Shown piece after piece: positions 58,634-64,000 of a stretch of DNA of 64,000 nt. The DNA is from Bordetella parapertussis (GTDB taxonomy: Bacteria; Pseudomonadota; Gammaproteobacteria; Burkholderiales; Burkholderiaceae_D): NCBI GenBank assembly GCA_945866125.1, contig CAMBFZ010000018.1:1-64000 (forward strand). The letters run 5' to 3'. Under the pieces are notes generated by a model. The model worked only from the letters and a program-made list of their open reading frames with translations. It was not told the DNA's origin and ran no database searches. Each line of letters begins with the position of its first letter. Position 1 is the first letter of the stretch. Both the position numbers and the translations under genes were made by a program.

Positions 58634-59818
58634 ATGAGTAAATTCAATCGTCGCCAGTTGTTGCAAGCTGGCGGTTCCCTTATTGCAGTAACTGCTATTC
58701 CCGGTTTGTTAGCAAAATCCGCATTCGCTGCTGAACCAGTAAAGCTGGGCCTGTTGCACTCGTTAACTGGAACGATCGCACTTGCTGAAGCGTCACTAAT
58801 TGATGCTGAAAAATTAGCTATCGAAGAGATCAATGCCGCAGGCGGTGTTATGGGTAGAAAGATTGAGCCGGTTATTGAGGACGGTGCCTCCGACTGGCCT
58901 ACTTTTGCTGAAAAAACGAAGAAATTGCTGCAGCGTGACAAAGTCGCCGCTATCGTCGGTTGCTACACATCCGCGTCCCGCAAAGCCGTGCTGCCTGTAC
59001 TCAATCAAAATAAAGGATTGCTCTACTATCCGACGTACTACGAAGGTCAAGAAGAAGATAAATATGTCATTTATCCGTCGCAAGAAGCGACGCAGTCTGT
59101 AATTGCCGCCATTGAATGGATGGCCAAACAGCAGGGCAAGACCTTCTTTCTGGTGGGCTCGGATTATATTTATCCGCAACTCTGCAACAAGATTGCTAAG
59201 TCAACTATTACACGTGTCGGTGGCAAGACTCTTGGCGAAGAATATGTGCCATTAGGCCATACGGAGTTTTCGTCAATTATTAACAAAATTAAAGCTGCCA
59301 AACCAGATTGGATCTACTCAACTGTGGTGGGCGGCTCTAATGTGGCCTTCTACAAGCAGCTCAAAGCAGCTGGCTTGGGCGGCGATAAGCAAAAGCTCCT
59401 TTCAACCGTTGTCTCTGAAAATGAAATTGACGGTATCGGCAAAGAGAATGCGGTTGGTTATTTCGCCTGCATGGGATATTTCCAGTCGATCAAGAGTGCG
59501 CGGAACGAAAAATTCGTTAAAGCGATTAAAGCAAAGTACGGTCAAGATCGTGTTGTAGGCGACCCGATGCAAGTCGCTTATAACTGCGTTTACCTCTGGA
59601 AGATGGCGGTTGAAAAAGCGAAATCGTTTGACGTTGAAAAAGTCATTGCGGCTTCTGCTGGTCTCGAGCTTGATGCCCCTGAAGGCAAGATTCAGGTGCA
59701 TGCAAGTAATCATCATGTGGCCAAGCGCGTGCGTATAGGTAAGGCGCGGAGTGATGGGCAGTTTGATATCGTCCATGAGACCGATGTTATTCAGCCAAAT
59801 CCGTTCCCGAAACTGTAA
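58634..59818 (+). CDS. urtA: Urea/amide ABC substrate-binding protein (UrtA/FmdD-like)
   Basis: A 394-residue periplasmic protein with a Tat-like signal (SKFNRRQLLQAGGSLIAVTA). The mature part, VKLGLLHSLTGTIALAEASL and FFLVGSDYIYPQLCNKIAKS, is the UrtA/AmiC/FmdD branch of type I binding proteins, which bind urea or short amides. Ribosome site aaggaga. It heads an operon with permeases, ATPases and an aliphatic amidase, which points to short-chain amide import rather than urea alone. Confidence 0.9.
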   Translation: MSKFNRRQLLQAGGSLIAVTAIPGLLAKSAFAAEPVKLGLLHSLTGTIALAEASLIDAEKLAIEEINAAGGVMGRKIEPVIEDGASDWPTFAEKTKKLLQRDKVAAIVGCYTSASRKAVLPVLNQNKGLLYYPTYYEGQEEDKYVIYPSQEATQSVIAAIEWMAKQQGKTFFLVGSDYIYPQLCNKIAKSTITRVGGKTLGEEYVPLGHTEFSSIINKIKAAKPDWIYSTVVGGSNVAFYKQLKAAGLGGDKQKLLSTVVSENEIDGIGKENAVGYFACMGYFQSIKSARNEKFVKAIKAKYGQDRVVGDPMQVAYNCVYLWKMAVEKAKSFDVEKVIAASAGLELDAPEGKIQVHASNHHVAKRVRIGKARSDGQFDIVHETDVIQPNPFPKL

Positions 59819-59842
59819 TCGCCGTCGTCGTTAAGGCAAGCG

Positions 59843-59872
59843 ACACCGCCCGTGCCTGAGTACGGGCGGTGT
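59843..59872 (+). repeat. Intercistronic hairpin between binding protein and permease genes
   Basis: acaccgcccgt (59843-59853) and acgggcggtgt (59862-59872) form a perfect 11-bp stem with loop gcctgagt. It lies 25 bp past urtA and before urtB. Hairpins here are known to stabilise the upstream message so that more binding protein than permease is made. Confidence 0.7.
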
Positions 59873-59900
59873 ATTAAAGCAATACGTTTTGGAGCGCCTG

Positions 59901-60803
59901 ATGTCGTTCGATATTTTTTTGATGCAGCTCTTCAGCGGGCTGTCTCTATTTACGATTCTTGTGCTGATGGCTCTTGGTTTAGCCATCGTATTTGGCCTGA
60001 TGGGTGTCATCAACATGGCGCATGGCGAATTGATGACGCTGGGTGCTTATGTGACCTACTTAACGTCCGTCATTTTTTCGCGCTACATTCCGTCGCTGAT
60101 GGATTTTTATCTGATTCCAGCAATTATTCTCGCCTTTGGCGTGACCTACGTATTTGGATACCTACTTGAGCGTGGGTTTGTTCGTTGGTTTTATAAGCGT
60201 CCTTTGGATACGCTGCTTGCGACTTGGGGGCTGTCGCTGATTCTTCAGCAAACCTATCGATCGGTTTTTGGTGCGCAGGAAGTGTCCGTGCCATTGGCAA
60301 GCTGGCTCACCGGCGCCTGGGAGCCCACACAGAACATTCAAATTCCGCTGAATCGAATTTTTATCATTGGACTAACCATACTCGTAGCAATTGGCGTTTA
60401 TTTGTTGCTCTATAAAACGCGTGCTGGATTGCGATCCCGCGCAGTTACGCAGAACCGGGCAATGAGCTCGGCAGTAGGAATAAACACTGACAGAGTTGAT
60501 GCAACAACCTTTGCGTTGGGTGCTGGTCTTGCAGGCATTGCAGGGTCAGTCTTCACGATGATTGGCTCAACTAATCCGGGTACTGGACAGCTTTATATTA
60601 TTGACTCGTTCATTGTCGTGGTGTTCGGTGGCGTCGCCAGCCTAATGGGTACTGCCGCATCAGGTTTTATCATTGCGCAGACACAAAGTACCCTTGAATT
60701 TCTCATGAGTGGTTCGATGGCAAAAGTATCGATATTACTGCTCGTGATCATCGTGCTTTATTTCCGTCCAAATGGACTCTTCTCATCGAAAGTTCGTAGC
60801 TGA
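59901..60803 (+). CDS. urtB: Urea/amide ABC permease UrtB-like
   Basis: A 300-residue permease with about eight membrane segments. It has ALGLAIVFGLMGVINMAHGE, the LivH-type start region, and LRSRAVTQNRAMSSAVGIN, the EAA-type coupling loop. ATG 59901 has ggagcg upstream; an earlier TTG is not needed. It forms the channel with UrtC. It lies 82 bp after urtA behind a stable hairpin. Confidence 0.9.
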   Translation: MSFDIFLMQLFSGLSLFTILVLMALGLAIVFGLMGVINMAHGELMTLGAYVTYLTSVIFSRYIPSLMDFYLIPAIILAFGVTYVFGYLLERGFVRWFYKRPLDTLLATWGLSLILQQTYRSVFGAQEVSVPLASWLTGAWEPTQNIQIPLNRIFIIGLTILVAIGVYLLLYKTRAGLRSRAVTQNRAMSSAVGINTDRVDATTFALGAGLAGIAGSVFTMIGSTNPGTGQLYIIDSFIVVVFGGVASLMGTAASGFIIAQTQSTLEFLMSGSMAKVSILLLVIIVLYFRPNGLFSSKVRS

Positions 60804-60804
60804 T

Positions 60805-61842
60805 ATGCGGTCAAATATATTTACTCTCGAGTTTTTTGCGCATCTGGCAATGGCATTTTGTTTGCTTATTGCTTTGCCGATGGTTCTTGATCCGTTTTGG
60901 ATGGGTAATCTGGGGAAGTATATTGCCTTTGCTTTTGTCGCGATTGGTGTTGTTCTGGCGTGGGGCTATTGTGGAATTTTATCGCTAGGACAGGGAATCT
61001 TTTTCGGCATTGGTGGCTATGCAATGGCGATGTTTCTAAAGCTGGAGGCATCAGCGCCAAACCTTCCGGACTTTATGGAATGGAGCAGCGTCGACGTCCT
61101 GCCTCTTTGGTGGCTCCCATCAAAATACTTTATCGCCACTTTGGCGGAGATATTTATCTTGCCAATCATTGTGGCATTCCCCTTCGCGTATGCCATTTTC
61201 AGAAAACGTGTCTCAGGTGTTTACTTTGCGATCGTCACCATTTCTCTGGCAATGACAATGACGGTTCTGATCATCGGGCAGCAGGGAGATACCGGAGGTG
61301 CTAACGGCATCACGGACTTTAAAACACTACTCGGCATGGACATCATTTCAGAAGAAAGTAAGCGCGTTATTTATTATATTGAATCGCTCCTTTTGATCAC
61401 TGTTGCAATACTTGCGGCGATGTTGTTGCATACCCGTTTCGGGAAAATTCTGATTGCAATTCGCGATCGCGAGGATCGTGTTCGTTTTTCTGGCTACGAC
61501 ACGGCAATGGCTAAATCATTTGTTTTTACCCTCGCGGCTACTCTCTCGTCGATGGGGGGCGCGCTCTATACGCTGCAGGTAGGTTTGGTCAGTCCAACAC
61601 TGGTCGGCTCGGTCGCTTCTGTCGAAATGGTTGTCTTTGCGGCGATGGGCGGGCGACTTTCGGTAACTGGCGCGGTGCTAGGGGCGCTTGTGGTGGGCTT
61701 TACCAAGTCATGGTTCTCTGAGCAGTTTCCGCAGTCTTGGTTGTTTCTGCTAGGCGCGATGTTCATCATCGCCGTTGGCCTATTGCCTGATGGTCTTGCC
61801 GGTGGCATCCGTCGCATCTTTGCCTCGAAGGAGCAAGCATGA
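60805..61842 (+). CDS. urtC: Urea/amide ABC permease UrtC-like
   Basis: A 345-residue LivM-type permease with about nine membrane segments. GYCGILSLGQGIFFGIGGYA is the family hallmark and AIRDREDRVRFSGYDTAMAK the ATPase-contact loop. ATG 60805 follows the urtB stop by one base; no clear Shine-Dalgarno sequence is present, so translation is probably coupled. It overlaps urtD by 4 bp. Confidence 0.9.
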   Translation: MRSNIFTLEFFAHLAMAFCLLIALPMVLDPFWMGNLGKYIAFAFVAIGVVLAWGYCGILSLGQGIFFGIGGYAMAMFLKLEASAPNLPDFMEWSSVDVLPLWWLPSKYFIATLAEIFILPIIVAFPFAYAIFRKRVSGVYFAIVTISLAMTMTVLIIGQQGDTGGANGITDFKTLLGMDIISEESKRVIYYIESLLLITVAILAAMLLHTRFGKILIAIRDREDRVRFSGYDTAMAKSFVFTLAATLSSMGGALYTLQVGLVSPTLVGSVASVEMVVFAAMGGRLSVTGAVLGALVVGFTKSWFSEQFPQSWLFLLGAMFIIAVGLLPDGLAGGIRRIFASKEQA

Positions 61843-62627
61843 ACGCACCACCGGTATCGGCTCTGCAGGACATGGGGGCAGAACTAACCGAGACCAAGCC
61901 GGTTTTATTAGTCGAGCACCTGACGGTGTCGTTTGACGGGTTTAAAGCCGTGGACGATCTATCGATGCGTATTAATGAACGTGAATTGCGCGTCGTGATC
62001 GGGCCGAACGGAGCGGGGAAAACGACATTGCTCGACATGATTTGCGGGAAGACGAAGCCTACATCTGGAAATATACAGTTCCGGGACCGTGATTTGACTG
62101 CGATGCAGGAATACGAAATTGTCAGATACGGTGTTGGTCGAAAATTTCAGAATCCCTCTATTTACGAAGATCTGACGGTTTCTGAGAATTTGGAAATTTC
62201 GATTCCTCAAGTGCATGGCGTTTGGGCATCCATCCTTTTTCGCCGCACCCCGAAGGTGCGTGAGCAAATTGAGGAGATCGCTGGCCAGATCAATTTGATT
62301 GAACATCTGCAAAAAAAGTCTGGCTTGCTTTCTCATGGCCAAAAACAATGGCTAGAAATTGGCATGCTGCTGATGCAAGGATCCGATCTTTTATTGCTCG
62401 ATGAGCCAGTTGCGGGCATGTCCCCGCGTGAACGCGAGCAAACGGCTGAGCTATTACGAAGTATTTCGCTCGGAAAGTCGCTTGTAGTGATTGATCACGA
62501 CATGGATTTTGTGAAATCGATTGCTAGCAAGGTGACAGTACTACATCAGGGTCGTTTGCTTTCCGAAGGCACGATCGAGCAAGTTCAAAATGACCCTCGC
62601 GTCATTGACGTTTATCTTGGACATTGA
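61839..62627 (+). CDS. urtD: Urea/amide ABC ATPase UrtD-like
   Basis: A 262-residue ATPase. Walker A is GPNGAGKTT, the signature reads LLSHGQKQWLEIGMLL (LSHGQ instead of LSGGQ, as is usual for UrtD), and Walker B LLLLDEPVAGMS. The Q-loop region is GRKFQNPSIYEDLTV. The start overlaps the urtC stop (ATGA). It drives uptake together with UrtE. Confidence 0.92.
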   Translation: MNAPPVSALQDMGAELTETKPVLLVEHLTVSFDGFKAVDDLSMRINERELRVVIGPNGAGKTTLLDMICGKTKPTSGNIQFRDRDLTAMQEYEIVRYGVGRKFQNPSIYEDLTVSENLEISIPQVHGVWASILFRRTPKVREQIEEIAGQINLIEHLQKKSGLLSHGQKQWLEIGMLLMQGSDLLLLDEPVAGMSPREREQTAELLRSISLGKSLVVIDHDMDFVKSIASKVTVLHQGRLLSEGTIEQVQNDPRVIDVYLGH

Positions 62628-62634
62628 GAAAAAC

Positions 62635-63324
62635 ATGCTGACGATTTCAAATCTAAACGTGAGTTATGGCGATAGTAAGGTGATACACGATGTCTCCTTT
62701 ACGGTTGCCAATCAATCGGCTGTGGCGATTGTTGGGCGAAACGGAATGGGTAAAAGTACGTTGTTGAAATCTCTTATTGGCATGTTGCCTGTTGCTTCAG
62801 GATCGATCCAATTAGATGGCGAGGAGCTCTCTAAGATGAAGAGCTATCGACGCGTACAGGCCGGGATGGCCTATGTGCCGCAAGGAAGGCTGATATTCCC
62901 GTTGCTGACGGTTGAAGAAAACATCTTATCCGGGCTGGAGACCGCGCGATATGAAGGTATTCCGGAGTTTATCTATGAGTTTTTTCCAGTTTTAAAAGAG
63001 ATGAAATCTCGGAAGGCAGGAAATCTCTCTGGCGGACAACAACAACAATTAGCCATTGCGCGTGCGCTGGCATCTAAACCAAGCGTTCTTATCTTGGATG
63101 AGCCGACCGAAGGAATACAGCCATCAATCATTAAGGAAATTGCGCAATCTTTGAATCGCTTACGTAAAGAACTCGGGATCGCTGTTTTAGTTTCTGAGCA
63201 GGTGTTGTCATTTGCGATGGAAGTGGCTGATGAAATTGTGGTGCTTGATTTGGGTCGCATTGTTCGCATCGCAAATAAAAATTTAGTTGATATCAATGAA
63301 GTTCGTTCATATCTGACGGTTTAG
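62635..63324 (+). CDS. urtE: Urea/amide ABC ATPase UrtE-like
   Basis: A 229-residue ATPase with Walker A GRNGMGKST, signature LSGGQQQQLAIARALA and Walker B VLILDEPTEGIQPS; the GIQPSII sequence is characteristic of UrtE. ATG 62635 is chosen over upstream starts that would overlap urtD; it follows the urtD stop by 7 bp. It is the last transporter gene before amiE. Confidence 0.92.
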   Translation: MLTISNLNVSYGDSKVIHDVSFTVANQSAVAIVGRNGMGKSTLLKSLIGMLPVASGSIQLDGEELSKMKSYRRVQAGMAYVPQGRLIFPLLTVEENILSGLETARYEGIPEFIYEFFPVLKEMKSRKAGNLSGGQQQQLAIARALASKPSVLILDEPTEGIQPSIIKEIAQSLNRLRKELGIAVLVSEQVLSFAMEVADEIVVLDLGRIVRIANKNLVDINEVRSYLTV

Positions 63325-63352
63325 TCAGATGCTTTTTTAATCAGGAGGAAAA

Positions 63353-64000
63353 ATGAGGCACGGAGATATTGCAAGTAGCAAGGATTGCGTGGGGGTTGCC
63401 GTCGTCAACTATAAGATGCCCCGCCTTCATACAAAAGCTGAAGTGTTAGATAACGCCCGAAAAATTGGCGACATGCTTGTCGGTATGAAGCAGGGCCTGC
63501 CAGGTATGGATTTGGTGATTTTTCCTGAATATTCGACGCACGGCATTATGTACGATTCGAAGGAAATGTATGACACGGCATCCACCGTTCCAGGCGAAGA
63601 GACGGAGATATTTGCTGCTGCATGCCGCAAAGCCAATGTCTGGGGCGTGTTCTCCCTAACAGGCGAACGCCATGAAGAACATCCGAAAAAAGCGCCCTAC
63701 AACACCCTTATTCTCATGAATAATAAAGGTGAGATTGTGCAGAAATATCGCAAAATCATGCCGTGGGTACCGATCGAAGGCTGGTATCCGGGTGACTGCA
63801 CTTACGTATCGGACGGTCCAAAGGGTATGAAGATCAGCCTGATTATTTGTGACGATGGCAACTACCCTGAAATTTGGCGTGATTGCGCTATGAAGGGAGC
63901 AGAGCTGATCGTTCGCTGCCAAGGTTACATGTATCCGGCGAAGGAACAACAAATTATCATGGCCAAGGCCATGGCATGGGCAAACAATAGCTACGTGGCG
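63353..64000 (+). CDS. amiE: Aliphatic amidase AmiE (truncated by window end)
   Basis: The first 216 residues of an AmiE enzyme of about 345. The nitrilase-family triad is complete and at the numbering of the Pseudomonas enzyme: Glu59 (FPEYS), Lys134 (KYRK) and Cys166 (LIICDDGNYPE). The opening MRHGDIASSKD and VGVAVVNYKMPRLHT are nearly those of known AmiE. It hydrolyses acetamide-type short amides to acid and ammonia in the cytoplasm. Ribosome site aggagg. It follows the urt-like genes by 28 bp, so uptake and hydrolysis are one operon. Confidence 0.96.
   Translation, partial: MRHGDIASSKDCVGVAVVNYKMPRLHTKAEVLDNARKIGDMLVGMKQGLPGMDLVIFPEYSTHGIMYDSKEMYDTASTVPGEETEIFAAACRKANVWGVFSLTGERHEEHPKKAPYNTLILMNNKGEIVQKYRKIMPWVPIEGWYPGDCTYVSDGPKGMKISLIICDDGNYPEIWRDCAMKGAELIVRCQGYMYPAKEQQIIMAKAMAWANNSYVA

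Noticed and set aside
1..64000. CRISPR arrays, tRNA or rRNA genes, prophage modules
   Set aside because: No regularly spaced repeats, no tRNA-like cloverleaf or rRNA sequence, and no phage structural or integrase genes were noticed.

Overview
The window is a dense catabolic and accessory stretch of a Gram-negative, probably betaproteobacterial (Burkholderiales-like) genome. The evidence is a sigma54-dependent DmpR/PoxR-type regulator with a complete multicomponent phenol hydroxylase and meta-cleavage pathway, many HAAT (branched-chain-type) ABC transporters, and LysR, GntR and AmiE proteins typical of that group. No rRNA, tRNA or CRISPR array was seen. The only recognisable insertion sequence is the end of an IS3-family element at the left edge.

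Left part (1-23.4 kb): IS end, a small exported Cys-repeat protein, a globin-like protein, an amidase, a methyltransferase-like membrane protein, a sugar-acid dehydratase, then a NosR-like flavo/Fe-S membrane protein with ApbE and a molybdopterin oxidoreductase. Next come an exported serine hydrolase, a DMT exporter, and a nitrile hydratase cluster (alpha, beta, cupin, GATase-like protein) behind a beta-keto-acid cleavage enzyme. Facing away are a 3-hydroxyacyl-CoA dehydrogenase, an MDR reductase and an exported RraA-like protein. Two Adhesin_E-like proteins, an orphan SoxY and a KDG kinase close the region.

Centre (23.4-48.1 kb): the phenol system. A sigma54 promoter at about 44.47 kb reads leftward into P0-P1-P2-P3'-P4', a five-gene HAAT transporter, then P3-P4-P5-ferredoxin-catechol 2,3-dioxygenase. 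The meta-pathway genes (GlcG-like, HMS dehydrogenase, hydratase, decarboxylase, SDR, acetaldehyde dehydrogenase, aldolase, tautomerase) continue leftward beyond a divergent LysR gene. The DmpR-like activator, a GntR regulator and the HMS hydrolase are read rightward from the same intergenic region. The oxygenase subunits are duplicated around the transporter. The promoter-proximal P3 copy has lost three of its four diiron glutamates, so it looks like an intact pseudo-oxygenase. This is the most unusual feature of the window.

Right part (48.1-64 kb): a CoA-ligase, enoyl-CoA hydratase and MFS operon; a VOC protein, nitroreductase and FAD monooxygenase; then a RuBisCO-like protein, DUF1537 kinase and SDR operon resembling 3-oxo-isoapionate catabolism. 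After a 0.6 kb AT-rich regulatory gap comes a lower-GC operon, urtABCDE-like transporter plus amiE (cut by the window end), for short-chain amides. Its leader holds a strong intrinsic terminator and an overlapping alternative hairpin, which suggests antitermination control. Nitrile hydratase, the AS-family amidase and AmiE together give plausible routes from nitriles and amides to acids and ammonia.
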